Shown here in pieces: positions 8,718 through 16,689 of a stretch of DNA of 64,000 nucleotides. This stretch comes from Burkholderia pyrrocinia. Lineage in GTDB: Bacteria; Pseudomonadota; Gammaproteobacteria; Burkholderiales; Burkholderiaceae. Position numbers and translations under genes: made by a program. The DNA lies in contig NZ_CP024903.1 of the NCBI RefSeq assembly GCF_003330765.1, positions 2,108,001 to 2,172,000 of the forward strand, given 5' to 3'. Positions within the stretch are counted from its first letter, which is position 1; the number at the start of each line of letters is the position of its first letter. Below the pieces are notes generated by a model. That model did not search any database, was not told the origin of the DNA, and saw nothing but the letters and a program-made list of their open reading frames with translations.

Positions 8718-9053
8718 ATGAACGTCATGCGTTGCTCCGCCTTCTGCCTGATTGCCGCGACGGCCGGTATGGCTGCCGCGCAGACGGCCGTGCCCGAACC
8801 GACCGAACTCGTCAACGCGCAGCACTGCATGTTCTGCCATACGTCCGACGTGCCGTTCCTCGGGCCTTCATTCCACCAGATCGCGCAACGGTACCGCGGT
8901 GTTCCGAACGCCGCCGGCGAACTTGAGCGCAAGCTGCGCGTCGGCGGCCGTGCGCACTGGGGAGATACGCCCATGCCGTCGGCCGTCGATCGCGGCGGGC
9001 CGCTGCCTCCCGACGATGCGCATCAGCTCGTGCAATGGGTGCTGAGCCAGTGA
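8718..9053 (+). CDS. Periplasmic cytochrome c, class I (c551/c552-like)
   Basis: 111 aa with a Sec signal peptide (residues 1-21, ending AAA-Q). One haem site CMFCH at 37-41; the probable distal ligand is Met86 in DTPMPS. Size and motif order fit small monohaem c8-type electron carriers that donate to terminal oxidases or nitrite reductases. GAGGA precedes the ATG. It lies 51 bp after the Acg-like gene, in the same direction and probably cotranscribed; a role in microaerobic electron flow is inferred from context. Confidence 0.85.
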   Translation: MNVMRCSAFCLIAATAGMAAAQTAVPEPTELVNAQHCMFCHTSDVPFLGPSFHQIAQRYRGVPNAAGELERKLRVGGRAHWGDTPMPSAVDRGGPLPPDDAHQLVQWVLSQ

Positions 9054-9075
9054 TCGCCCGGCCGCCCTTCCGCTC

Positions 9076-10104
9076 ATGTCGACCGTAGCCAAACGCGTTC
9101 CTGCCGGCCTGGCGCAACGCAGCACCCGCCGCCGCACCGCACCCGACGCGACGCTCGCGCAGGCGAGCGGCAAACGGCTACGCACGCGGCCAGATGCGCT
9201 CATCGGCAACGACGGCACCCAGCGCGTCCAGCGTCGCGCACGCCGACTCGCCAACGGCCCGAACTGCACACCTGCCGACGAAGATGCGACCGTGCTGCAG
9301 CGCGCGGGCATGCGCGGCATCCGGCTGCAACTCGACTACTGGAAAGCCGAGGAGCGCCTGCAGCACGAACGCATCGGTCATGCCGTCGTGATCTACGGCA
9401 GCACGCGCATCGTTTCTCCGGCAGAAGCGAACGCGCGGCTGGACGAAGCAAACCGCCTGCTCGCCGAGCGTCCGCACGACGCGGGCCGGCGTCGTGCCGT
9501 CACGGTCGCGAGCCGGCTCGTCGAACACAGCGTGTATTACCGCGTCGCACGCGAATTCGGGCGCATCGTCGGCCGCTCCGACCGGTGCACACGCGCCGCG
9601 CGGCTCGCCGTCGTCACCGGCGGCGGCCCGGGCATCATGGAGGCCGCCAACCGCGGCGCCTACGAGCGGGGCGCGCCGAGCATCGGCTTCAATATCGAGC
9701 TACCGCGGGAACAGGCGCCGAATCCGTACATCACGCCGGATCTCTGCTTCCGGTTTCACTATTTCGCGATTCGCAAGCTGCACCTGCTCGAGCGCGCGAA
9801 AGCGGCCGTATTCTTCCCCGGCGGATACGGCACGTTCGACGAGTTGTTCGAGGTCCTGACGCTGTTGCAGACGCGCAAGATCGCACCGCTGCCGGTCATA
9901 CTCGTCGGCGAAGCGTACTGGCGCCGTGCGGTCGACCTGGCGTTTCTCGCGGACGAAGGGATGATCGATCGCCGTGACCTCGACCTGTTCACCTATTGCG
10001 AGTCCGCTGCCGACATCTGGCGCGCGATCGGATGCTGGTATGCGCGGCGTCGCGCCAAGCGGCCGGCACGTCGCACCGCTTCACCGAAGCCGCGTGTCGT
10101 GTAG
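9076..10104 (+). CDS. LOG-family (lysine decarboxylase-like) protein
   Basis: 342 aa. The nucleotide-binding Rossmann fold shows GGGPGIMEAANRGA near residue 182 and PGGYGTFDE near 248, the diagnostic LOG motif of cytokinin-activating phosphoribohydrolases, which cleave nucleoside 5'-monophosphates to base and ribose-5-phosphate. It is longer than minimal LOG proteins (~190 aa): the first ~80 residues are Arg/Ala-rich and the C terminus is very basic. The ATG at 9076 has no clear ribosome site, so the true start may be internal. It follows the cytochrome c gene by 22 bp. Confidence 0.75.
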   Translation: MSTVAKRVPAGLAQRSTRRRTAPDATLAQASGKRLRTRPDALIGNDGTQRVQRRARRLANGPNCTPADEDATVLQRAGMRGIRLQLDYWKAEERLQHERIGHAVVIYGSTRIVSPAEANARLDEANRLLAERPHDAGRRRAVTVASRLVEHSVYYRVAREFGRIVGRSDRCTRAARLAVVTGGGPGIMEAANRGAYERGAPSIGFNIELPREQAPNPYITPDLCFRFHYFAIRKLHLLERAKAAVFFPGGYGTFDELFEVLTLLQTRKIAPLPVILVGEAYWRRAVDLAFLADEGMIDRRDLDLFTYCESAADIWRAIGCWYARRRAKRPARRTASPKPRVV

Positions 10105-10137
10105 GAATCTGCCGACGGCATTTGCACGATTCCTACC
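10101..10137. promoter_or_regulatory. Inverted repeat GTAGGAATC-N19-GATTCCTAC
   Basis: Nine-base perfect arms begin in the LOG stop codon and end about 106 bp before the next small gene. The GTAGGAA core is shared with the repeat at 5434-5453. It could be an operator or a weak terminator; there is no T tract. Confidence 0.35.
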
Positions 10138-10243
10138 GCAGCTTCAGGACACGCCGATTGAATCGCACGGGCGTGACAACGATACTGAAATCACGGATAC
10201 CGGCTGCACGGTACACCGGTCGCGGGCCATCAGGAGAGACGTC

Positions 10244-10471
10244 ATGCCACACGCCATCTATCGTTCCGAATCGGGCAACCGGGCCGTCAGCCAGGCCGAC
10301 ACGGCCGCACTCGACACGCAGGCGCTCGTCGCGCTCGCCCGCGAAGCCGGCATGCTGGTGATACTCGACGGACAGATCGGACGCGAGCGGTACGAAAGTG
10401 TGACGGGATCGATCTCCACGCTGGCCCGTTTCGCACAGGCGCTGCAGCTTTCGGCGCTCAAGGCGGCGTGA
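10244..10471 (+). CDS. Small protein of unknown function (75 aa)
   Basis: MPHAIYRSESGNRAVSQADT at the N terminus, then a helical VALAREAGMLVILDG segment and a C-terminal FAQALQLSALKAA. AGGAG lies 8 bp before the ATG, and codon use matches the neighbours, so it is likely real. I do not recognise a family. It sits alone between the LOG gene and the SulP permease, downstream of the inverted repeat at 10101-10137. Confidence 0.55.
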   Translation: MPHAIYRSESGNRAVSQADTAALDTQALVALAREAGMLVILDGQIGRERYESVTGSISTLARFAQALQLSALKAA

Positions 10472-10662
10472 TGCCGAATCGTCGTGGTGTCGCGCCGCGG
10501 CACCCCTGTCCGTTTCGACCGCATCGGCGCCGTCGCCTGACGCGATGGCCCCGCGCGCACCGCCATTTCGTGCATCGTCCGGGGCTGGCCGCCTCCCGAT
10601 GAACGCGCGCTTGCCGCAGCAAGCCATCCTTTTCGCCCGGACTTCTCCCTGATGAAGCCGTG

Positions 10663-12384
10663 ATGAACCGGCCCCTTTCCCAACGCGTCGCCCGACTGCT
10701 CCCGGGAATCGCGCTGCTCGCGAACTACCGGCGCGCGTGGCTCGCGCGCGACCTCTATGCGGGCCTGGCGCTCTCCGCGGTGCTGGTGCCGGTCGGCATG
10801 AGCTATGCGCAGGCGGCCGGCCTGCCCGCCGTCACTGGGCTCTACGCATCGATCGCCGCGTTGCTCGCCTATGCGGTGCTCGGCCCGAGCCGGATCCTCG
10901 TCCTTGGCCCGGATTCCGCACTGGCCGCGCTGATTGCCGGGGCCATCGCACCGCTCGCCGGCCATGATCCGCAGCGGGCCATCGCGCTTTCCGGCGCGCT
11001 GGCACTGTCGGCCGGCACGATCTGCATCCTGCTCGGTACGCTCGGCCTCGGTTTCGTCACCGACCTGCTGTCGCGCCCGATCCAGTATGGTTACCTGAAC
11101 GGGATCGCCATCGCCCTCGCAGTGGGCAGGCTGCCCGAGCTGTTCGGCATGTCTGTACCGGGCAACGACGTGTTCTCCAGCCTGCCTCACATCGTGCGAG
11201 CGCTCGTCGAGCACCGGTTTTCTACCGATGCCTGTCTGCTCGGCGTGGGCGCTCTCGCGGCGATCTCGGTGATGAAGCGCCTGATGCCGCGGTGGCCCGG
11301 CGTGCTGATCGCCGTGCTGGCGGCGACCCTGGCCGCACGCGTGTCACCGTTGCACGGGATCGCGACGGTCGGTGCGTTGCCTGCCGGCACGCCCGCACCC
11401 CATCTTCCGGCGGTCTCGCTCGCCGACGTGACGGCGCTCGCGTCCGGCGCGATCGCCGTTGCACTGGTGTCGTTCGCCGACATCAGCATGCTGTCGCGCG
11501 CCCTTTCCGCTCGTGCAGGCGACACGCCGGACCGCAACCAGGAACTGGTTGCATTGGGTGCCGCCAATCTGCTGGCCGGCGTGATGCAGGGCTGCGCGGT
11601 CAGCAGCAGCGCGTCGCGCACACCGGTCGCGATTGCCGCGGGCGCGCAAAGCCAGGTCACGAATCTCGTCGCGGCGGCCTGCATCGCGATACTGCTCATT
11701 GCCGCGCCGACGCTGCTGACGCTCGTCCCGCGCGCGGCACTGGCCGCTGTCGTGATCTACGCTGCCTTCGGCATCGCCGACGTCCGCAGCGTCGTCCGAC
11801 TGTACCGAATGCGCCGTGGAGAATGCCTGATTTCGGTGCTGTGTTTTGCAGGCGTCATCGGCATGGGTGTCGTACCCGGCATCCTGCTCGCCAGTGCGCT
11901 GTCGCTACTGTCATTCGTCTGGCGGGCCTGGCATCCGTACGATGCGGTGCTTGGCCGGCTGACGGGCGTGCGCGGCTATCACGACATCGCGCGACATCCG
12001 GACGCCGTGCAAACACCGGGGCTCGTGCTGTTTCGCTGGGATGCCCCGCTCTTCTATGCGAACGTCGAAATCTTCTGCGAGCATCTGCGCGCCGCGCTCG
12101 CGCGGTCGGCAAGCCCGGTCGATCGAATCGTCGTCGCGGCGGAGCCTGTCACCGATATCGATGTCAGCGCCGCGGATAGGCTCGTGGCACTTCGCGAGGA
12201 ACTCAGTGAGCAAGGAATCGCGCTGAATTTCGCGGAAATGAAGGGGCCTGTGAAGGATCGCCTGCGCGCTTACGGCTTGTTCGACGTATTCGGACCAGCC
12301 AGCTTCTTTCCGACCGTGACCGACGCCGTCGCGCATCATGTTCAGCGACAAAACGAACATGTGCGCGCCGGTGAACAAAGCTAG
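10663..12384 (+). CDS. SulP-family anion permease with STAS domain
   Basis: About 573 aa. The N-terminal ~400 residues are a multi-helix SLC26/SulP transport core, with the family motif GLPAVTGLYASIAALLAY near residues 50-66 and SSSASRTPVA near 306. A cytoplasmic STAS domain lies near 430-550 (GLVLFRWDAPLFYANVEIF, DIDVSAADRLVAL). Transport of sulfate, bicarbonate or a dicarboxylate is possible; the substrate cannot be read from sequence. Start is ATG 10663 or the adjoining GTG 10660; the ribosome site is weak. No FNR-type box is visible just upstream. Confidence 0.85.
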   Translation: MNRPLSQRVARLLPGIALLANYRRAWLARDLYAGLALSAVLVPVGMSYAQAAGLPAVTGLYASIAALLAYAVLGPSRILVLGPDSALAALIAGAIAPLAGHDPQRAIALSGALALSAGTICILLGTLGLGFVTDLLSRPIQYGYLNGIAIALAVGRLPELFGMSVPGNDVFSSLPHIVRALVEHRFSTDACLLGVGALAAISVMKRLMPRWPGVLIAVLAATLAARVSPLHGIATVGALPAGTPAPHLPAVSLADVTALASGAIAVALVSFADISMLSRALSARAGDTPDRNQELVALGAANLLAGVMQGCAVSSSASRTPVAIAAGAQSQVTNLVAAACIAILLIAAPTLLTLVPRAALAAVVIYAAFGIADVRSVVRLYRMRRGECLISVLCFAGVIGMGVVPGILLASALSLLSFVWRAWHPYDAVLGRLTGVRGYHDIARHPDAVQTPGLVLFRWDAPLFYANVEIFCEHLRAALARSASPVDRIVVAAEPVTDIDVSAADRLVALREELSEQGIALNFAEMKGPVKDRLRAYGLFDVFGPASFFPTVTDAVAHHVQRQNEHVRAGEQS

Positions 12385-12477
12385 CCACATGAATGCATGT
12401 GACATCCGGTGCGCATCGCATCGCGTGACAGAGGAAGCGCCAATCGTCGATGCGATACGCCCGCGACAGCCGGCGAT

Positions 12478-12717
12478 TCAGACCGTGAAGGTGTTCGATT
12501 TCTTCATCTCGATCCATGTCATCCCGGCTCGCAGCCCTTCGACCGCGGCCTCACGCTCGGAGACATGGGCCCTGTCATGCGCGAACGTCCGCTCGCATGC
12601 GCCGTCCGGGGACGCGAGCGTGATATGGATCCTGCAATGATAGCCGCCCGTTTCGGCGGCGATCGTCTCGATCGCCACCGACCAGTCCGCGTTGTGCACC
12701 TCGCCTGAAAGTGCCAT
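12478..12717 (-). CDS. Small conserved-looking protein (79 aa)
   Basis: MALSGEVHNADWSVAIETIA, then YHCRIHITLASPDG and a basic/helical FAHDRAHVSEREAAVEGLRAGMTWIEM. This alpha/beta layout resembles small stress-cluster proteins of unknown function; I cannot name a family. GGAGG lies 8 bp before the ATG at 12717. It is 55 bp downstream of the BON gene in the same direction and may be cotranscribed with it; a weak FNR-like box (12763-12776, 7 of 10) overlaps the end of that gene. Confidence 0.6.
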   Translation of the reverse strand: MALSGEVHNADWSVAIETIAAETGGYHCRIHITLASPDGACERTFAHDRAHVSEREAAVEGLRAGMTWIEMKKSNTFTV

Positions 12718-12772
12718 CTGACTTCCCTCCTTCATCCGCGTGGACTTCGTGTCCGGTTGCCATTGACCAGGT

Positions 12773-13423
12773 TCACTCGACATCCAGGTCGTCGATGACG
12801 GCACGCACGCCCCGCGCGGACCACGCGGCACCGCGCACGGCCTTGCGCTCGGAGAACGAGCCGACCTTGCCGGAGAGCCGCACGGCTCCGTCGCGGACCT
12901 CGATCGCGATGTGATTCGCCTCACGCTCCGCGTGACGCATGATCGCGCGCTTGATGTTTCCGCCGATGTCGGCCGAGTCCGCCGCACCCTGCACACCGAT
13001 GTGGTCGGTCACGCCGGTCACGCTGCGCATCTGCGAAATCGCACGCACGGCCAGATGGCTCTGGTATGCCCACTCGACCTTGCCGGACAACGTGATCCAG
13101 CCGTGTTCGACCTGCACCTTGATGGCGTCGTCCTGCAGTCCGACCGTCCAGTGCAGGACCGAACGCACTGCGTTGGCGATGTCCTCGTCGGTCCGGACGT
13201 CGTCGTTCTCCAGGTGCACGGTCATGTCGACGACCAGCGCCTTGACACCGGCCACGCGGTTCGCCGCGCGCTCGATCGCCAGTTTCTCCGCGTAGCTTGG
13301 CGGGTGGCCCGAAAGCGTCACGATCCGGTCGGCTACCTCGACACCGATACGTGTCGAGTCGATCGCCGGGTCGGACTCCAGTTCATCCTGAACGTCCTTC
13401 TTCAACTGCTTGTCGGTTTTCAT
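12773..13423 (-). CDS. Triple BON-domain protein
   Basis: 216 aa with three successive BON modules (about residues 5-70, 80-145 and 150-215), each with an acidic helix and a (V/I)TLSG or VRLSG strand-turn (IVTLSGHPPSYAEK, WITLSGKVEWAYQ, AVRLSGKVGSFSER). BON domains bind phospholipid or other hydrophobic ligands and occur in OsmY-type envelope-stress proteins. Unlike OsmY, no signal peptide is visible, so a cytoplasmic or inner-face location is likely. The ATG at 13423 has GGGAG upstream. An FNR-type box at 13500-13513 lies 83 bp upstream. Confidence 0.85.
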   Translation of the reverse strand: MKTDKQLKKDVQDELESDPAIDSTRIGVEVADRIVTLSGHPPSYAEKLAIERAANRVAGVKALVVDMTVHLENDDVRTDEDIANAVRSVLHWTVGLQDDAIKVQVEHGWITLSGKVEWAYQSHLAVRAISQMRSVTGVTDHIGVQGAADSADIGGNIKRAIMRHAEREANHIAIEVRDGAVRLSGKVGSFSERKAVRGAAWSARGVRAVIDDLDVE

Positions 13424-13499
13424 CGCCAGCACTCCCGTGAGCCGCGGCGCGCCTATCCACCGCATGCAGCCAGATTTGCACACACGCGGGCCCGGATCG

Positions 13500-13513
13500 C
13501 TGATACAGGTCAA
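13500..13513. promoter_or_regulatory. FNR/ANR-type box for the BON gene
   Basis: CTGATACAGGTCAA, 8 of 10 consensus positions. It is one of two boxes in this divergent region, the closer one to the minus-strand BON gene (83 bp from its start). Confidence 0.5.
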
Positions 13514-13536
13514 CGGACGTCTTGCGGATGCGCCGC

Positions 13537-13550
13537 TTGACAGAGGTCAA
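13537..13550. promoter_or_regulatory. FNR/ANR-type box for the nitroreductase gene
   Basis: TTGACAGAGGTCAA, 8 of 10 consensus positions with palindromic arms, 92 bp before the nitroreductase ATG (13636). The paired layout suggests one box per divergent promoter. Confidence 0.6.
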
Positions 13551-13635
13551 GCCGACGCGACCCGGTCGCCTTATCGTGAGATCGTCGATGCGCGACGTTT
13601 TCACGCACGCGCAGCCATGCGCCAAGGAGACTCGA

Positions 13636-14301
13636 ATGACGGAACAGCAACTGTTGGCCTATTCGCCGGCGCCTCCGGCACTGCCGGCGCCGCCACAAGG
13701 CGAATCGCCGGCAATCATCGATTTGCCGCATCCACGCCTCGATGGCGGCACGCCATTGATGACGGCACTCTCGACAAGGATGAGTTCGCGCGAGTTCGCC
13801 GCCACGCCGCTCCCGCCCACGACGCTCGGCACGCTGCTGTGGGCCGCGGACGGCGTCAACCGGCCGGCGAGCGGCGGTCGTACGGCACCGTCTGCGCATG
13901 CATTCAATGAAATCGACGTCTATGTCGCGCTGCCGTATGGCGTCTATCGTTACGACGCGCCTGCGCATCGACTCGTGCTGAAGCACGCGGTCGATGCACG
14001 CAACCTGACGGGTTATCAGGACTTCGTCGGACGCGCCCCGCTGGATCTCGTCTTCGTCGTCCGGGCGTCCGCGATACTCGACATACCGCCGCCACAACGC
14101 GATGTGTTCTCGGCAATCGCGGCCGGAGCCATCGCACAGAACGTTTCGCTCTACTGTGCGGCGGCCGGTCTCGGAACCGTCGTTCGCGGCTGGATCAACC
14201 ACCGCGCACTTGCCGACGCGCTCCGGTTGAACGAGGACGAGCTTCCTATCCTCGCGCAGACCGTCGGCTACCGGGCTGACGGTGCGGTATCGAATGGGTG
14301 A
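13636..14301 (+). CDS. Nitroreductase-family FMN oxidoreductase
   Basis: 221 aa. The family signature is clear: STRMSSREFAATPLPPTTLG, LLWAADGVNRP, GGRTAPSAHAFN, and the C-terminal AAGAIAQNVSLYCAAAGLGTVVRGW. It resembles SagB/ThcOx-like stand-alone nitroreductases; it would use FMN and NAD(P)H, with an unknown substrate. AAGGAG lies 6 bp before the ATG at 13636. An FNR-type box is 92 bp upstream and the BON gene is divergent. The gene converges with hsp20. Confidence 0.82.
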   Translation: MTEQQLLAYSPAPPALPAPPQGESPAIIDLPHPRLDGGTPLMTALSTRMSSREFAATPLPPTTLGTLLWAADGVNRPASGGRTAPSAHAFNEIDVYVALPYGVYRYDAPAHRLVLKHAVDARNLTGYQDFVGRAPLDLVFVVRASAILDIPPPQRDVFSAIAAGAIAQNVSLYCAAAGLGTVVRGWINHRALADALRLNEDELPILAQTVGYRADGAVSNG

Positions 14302-14347
14302 GCGGGCATCCGGCGAAACCCTTCGGCCCGCCCGCCTCGATGAAACA

Positions 14348-14369
14348 GCGCGCGGATCGCTCCGCGCGC
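14348..14369. terminator. GC-rich hairpin between convergent genes
   Basis: Nine-bp perfect stem GCGCGCGGA/TCCGCGCGC with a TCGC loop between the nitroreductase and hsp20 stops. No T tract, so intrinsic termination is uncertain. Confidence 0.35.
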
Positions 14370-14423
14370 CGATTACTCCCGTCGGGCGGTGCCCGCCTGC
14401 ATCGCCCGTTGCCTGTCGCCCGA

Positions 14424-14858
14424 TCAGCTGATCGTCAGCTTCTTCTGTCCGACCGGCGCCTTCTTCGGCAGCGTCAGCGACAGGACGCCATCCTGATACG
14501 TTGCCGTCGCGTTCGCGTCGTCGATCTCGCCGGACAGCGAGAACGAGCGACTGATCGCTCCGCTGTAGCGCTCGCGCCTGATCACACGCTCACCTTCCTT
14601 CTGCTCGTTGTTGCGCTCGATCTTTGCATTGATCGAGACGGTCCGGCCCGTCACCTGGACGTCGATGTCGTCCTTTGCGACACCCGGCAGTTCCGCGTTG
14701 ACCTTATAGGCGTCATCGCTTTCCGTGACGTCGATCTTCATCGACGCAAGATCGGGTTCGGTCGTCATCGCCATGCCGCGCAGTGGCCTGAACAGCCCCT
14801 GAAACAGGTCGGAGACTGGTTCGATCAAAAACGGATCGTAATGCGTGAGATTGCTCAT
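14424..14858 (-). CDS. Hsp20/alpha-crystallin small heat-shock protein
   Basis: 144 aa. The alpha-crystallin domain spans about residues 40-135, with AELPGVAKDDIDVQV and the C-terminal A-x-x-x-x-GVL signature (ATYQDGVLSLTLPK); it ends KKLTIS. These ATP-independent holdases bind unfolding proteins in the cytosol. GAGGAG precedes the ATG at 14858; the open frame runs further to 14960 without family similarity. An FNR-type box (15012-15025, 9 of 10) lies 160 bp upstream, suggesting control by oxygen rather than only heat. No ROSE-like leader was recognised. Confidence 0.9.
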   Translation of the reverse strand: MSNLTHYDPFLIEPVSDLFQGLFRPLRGMAMTTEPDLASMKIDVTESDDAYKVNAELPGVAKDDIDVQVTGRTVSINAKIERNNEQKEGERVIRRERYSGAISRSFSLSGEIDDANATATYQDGVLSLTLPKKAPVGQKKLTIS

Positions 14859-15011
14859 GGTTCGCACTCCTCGAACGGCTGACATACGGCCTGCGCTCTC
14901 GTCCCGCCCGCGCAGAGCCGTGATGAAGACCGGATTGGCGCGACACTGCTTGCCGCGCAAGGGACGAATGATCTTTCGGAATCCAGCGTACCCGCCCGCA
15001 CCGGCACGGGC

Positions 15012-15025
15012 TTGATACGCGTCAA
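15012..15025. promoter_or_regulatory. FNR/ANR-type box upstream of hsp20
   Basis: TTGATACGCGTCAA, 9 of 10 consensus positions, among the best matches in the window. It lies between the DUF1488 stop (15039) and hsp20 (14858), both on the minus strand. Confidence 0.65.
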
Positions 15026-15038
15026 TGGCAGCAGGCGG

Positions 15039-15314
15039 TCAGGTGCAGAACCGGAAAAATCCGCTGTGGAGCAGTATTGGCCGACCGCCGACCTCCTCGA
15101 GCAGGCGGCGTGCCGCGCGCTCGATGGCGGGACGATGGCGGGAAAAAGCGACCACGAGATCCTGCTCTCGAGGTGATGCCGCGCGGAAGTGATCTTCCAG
15201 CGCTTCCGCCGTGATCGCGCAAGGCACACGGCGGCCTTCGACCAGCGCCGGAAACGTCAGCGCCGGATTCTGGCCGCAGTACGCGGGATTTTCGGAAGGA
15301 AAAGATATTTGCAT
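15039..15314 (-). CDS. DUF1488-family protein
   Basis: 91 aa. MQISFPSENPAYCGQNPALTF, VPCAITAEALEDHF and a C-terminal ARRLLEEVGGRPILLHS match DUF1488, small proteins of unknown function found in proteobacterial stress clusters. AGGTGA lies upstream of the ATG at 15314; a longer reading to 15368 adds a Pro-rich stretch without similarity. It is followed on the same strand by hsp20, but the FNR box and a 180-bp gap suggest hsp20 has its own promoter. Confidence 0.7.
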   Translation of the reverse strand: MQISFPSENPAYCGQNPALTFPALVEGRRVPCAITAEALEDHFRAASPREQDLVVAFSRHRPAIERAARRLLEEVGGRPILLHSGFFRFCT

Positions 15315-15414
15315 GATGATCACCTGCACAGGTTGCTCACTGACCGGCATCGGCTTGCGGGGCGTCACCTGGGTCGTGCCGCCCGGCGGCCTGCCACTTC
15401 ACCGCCAGCCGACG

Positions 15415-15888
15415 CTAAGCTGCCGCAACGGCAGGATGTGCGGCATCGTCGCCGCGTACGAGCAGGACCGGGCAACTCGATCCACGCAGAAAACGCTCGG
15501 CGACACTGCCGAGCACCAGTCTCCGTACACCGCGCCGTCCGTGCGTGCCGATCACGGCCAGATCTATCGAACGATCGACGACATAACGGTGCAGGCGATC
15601 GGCGATATCCTGACCGAGGTCCGTCTCAACGATTTCCGTATCGCCATTCACTGCTGCGCGCGAAATCGACCGCTCGGCTGCTCGCAAGACCGCTACGCCA
15701 TCCCGTCGGACCTCGTCGATCAACGCGTCCGGATCCATTCGTCCGGCGTAAGTGATCAGGATGGATTTGTCGACAACGAAAACGGCGAACAAACGCGCGC
15801 CGCACATTCTGGCCAACTTCACGCCTTCGTCGAGCGCCTGTTTCGATGAGCCACTACCATCTACGGCGACCATGATCTTCGTGTACAT
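15415..15888 (-). CDS. Universal stress protein
   Basis: 157 aa, single Usp domain: MYTKIMVAVDGSGSSKQAL at the N terminus and the ATP loop IGTHGRRGVRRLVLGSVAERFL, then CPVLLVRG. CGAGG lies upstream of the ATG at 15888; the frame continues to 16032 over the FNR-type box and is not coding. The box at 15967-15980 is centred 85 bp from the start codon. Fourth usp gene of the cluster. Confidence 0.88.
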   Translation of the reverse strand: MYTKIMVAVDGSGSSKQALDEGVKLARMCGARLFAVFVVDKSILITYAGRMDPDALIDEVRRDGVAVLRAAERSISRAAVNGDTEIVETDLGQDIADRLHRYVVDRSIDLAVIGTHGRRGVRRLVLGSVAERFLRGSSCPVLLVRGDDAAHPAVAAA

Positions 15889-15966
15889 ACGAACCTCGCT
15901 GGATGAACAATCGCGCTTGTGGCGTTCGGATTTGTCTTCATCATCAGCGCTTACGGGGATTCTGCG

Positions 15967-15980
15967 TTGACCAAGGTCAA
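15967..15980. promoter_or_regulatory. FNR/ANR-type box upstream of usp
   Basis: TTGACCAAGGTCAA, 8 of 10 consensus positions with palindromic arms, 85 bp before the minus-strand usp start. It repeats the geometry of the box at 1839-1852. Confidence 0.6.
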
Positions 15981-16101
15981 CGGTCTGAAAGCGCAGGGGA
16001 ATAGCTTGCAACCCGCAAAACGATACGAACAAGCGAGTGCGAATACCAATCGCACTACGTTGCGCCGAAAACGTCTCTGACGAATCTAGAGAGCCGGGTC
16101 G

Positions 16102-16581
16102 CTATCGAAGTGGCATGCCCGATGGCGTCGACGTTCCCGGCACCGACAACTGGTTCTCGTACGATCGGAAGCCTCGTTCTATTGCAAGGATTTTCGACGC
16201 ACATGCCTGGTATTGCCAACCTGGACCGCCATCGCTGCCGTACATGCCCTTGCACATAACCTTGAGCCGGATCACCGAGCTTCCGTCGCTCGACGCAACA
16301 CGAGATGCCCAGAGATAGAGTTTTCCAGGCAGATACGGCTGCGCTGTTTCGATCAGATCCGTATCGAACCGCGTGATTCGGGTTGACGAATGATCTTCGA
16401 TGTAGTGCCGTGTGAGATTCCAAGCGCGGTCGCATTCCGATTCCGTCGCACACTGCAGTGACGCAGTCCGGCGCGTTGCAAGCAATTGCGTTTCCGACGT
16501 TCTGAATGCGCTGCTCTGCTCTTCTCCGACACAAGCGCTCAGCGTGAGCAGTAAGGCAACAACCGAAAATCCCAGTTTCAT
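16102..16581 (-). CDS. Putative lipoprotein of unknown function
   Basis: 159 aa. MKLGFSVVALLLTLSACVGEE has a hydrophobic core and a lipobox (LSAC), so an exported lipoprotein is likely. Three further Cys (CATESEC, KVMCKG, QYQACASK) may form disulfides. No family recognised. I chose the ATG at 16581; a TTG two codons upstream is also open. A 9-of-10 FNR-type box at 16690-16703 lies 115 bp upstream, so it may be the last regulon member before the island. Confidence 0.65.
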   Translation of the reverse strand: MKLGFSVVALLLTLSACVGEEQSSAFRTSETQLLATRRTASLQCATESECDRAWNLTRHYIEDHSSTRITRFDTDLIETAQPYLPGKLYLWASRVASSDGSSVIRLKVMCKGMYGSDGGPGWQYQACASKILAIERGFRSYENQLSVPGTSTPSGMPLR

Positions 16582-16689
16582 CGCCAACGCCTCGTACGGC
16601 CAGGTTCAATGCACATGTGAGGATCTGAATCACGCACCGCAATACGTGTGGCGTTGATGTTGACTGTATTGCCGCATCGCAGGGCGTGG

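Noticed and set aside
12763..12776. Possible FNR box TTGACCAGGTTCAC before the 79-aa gene
   Set aside because: 7 of 10 positions, not palindromic, and it overlaps the end of the BON gene.
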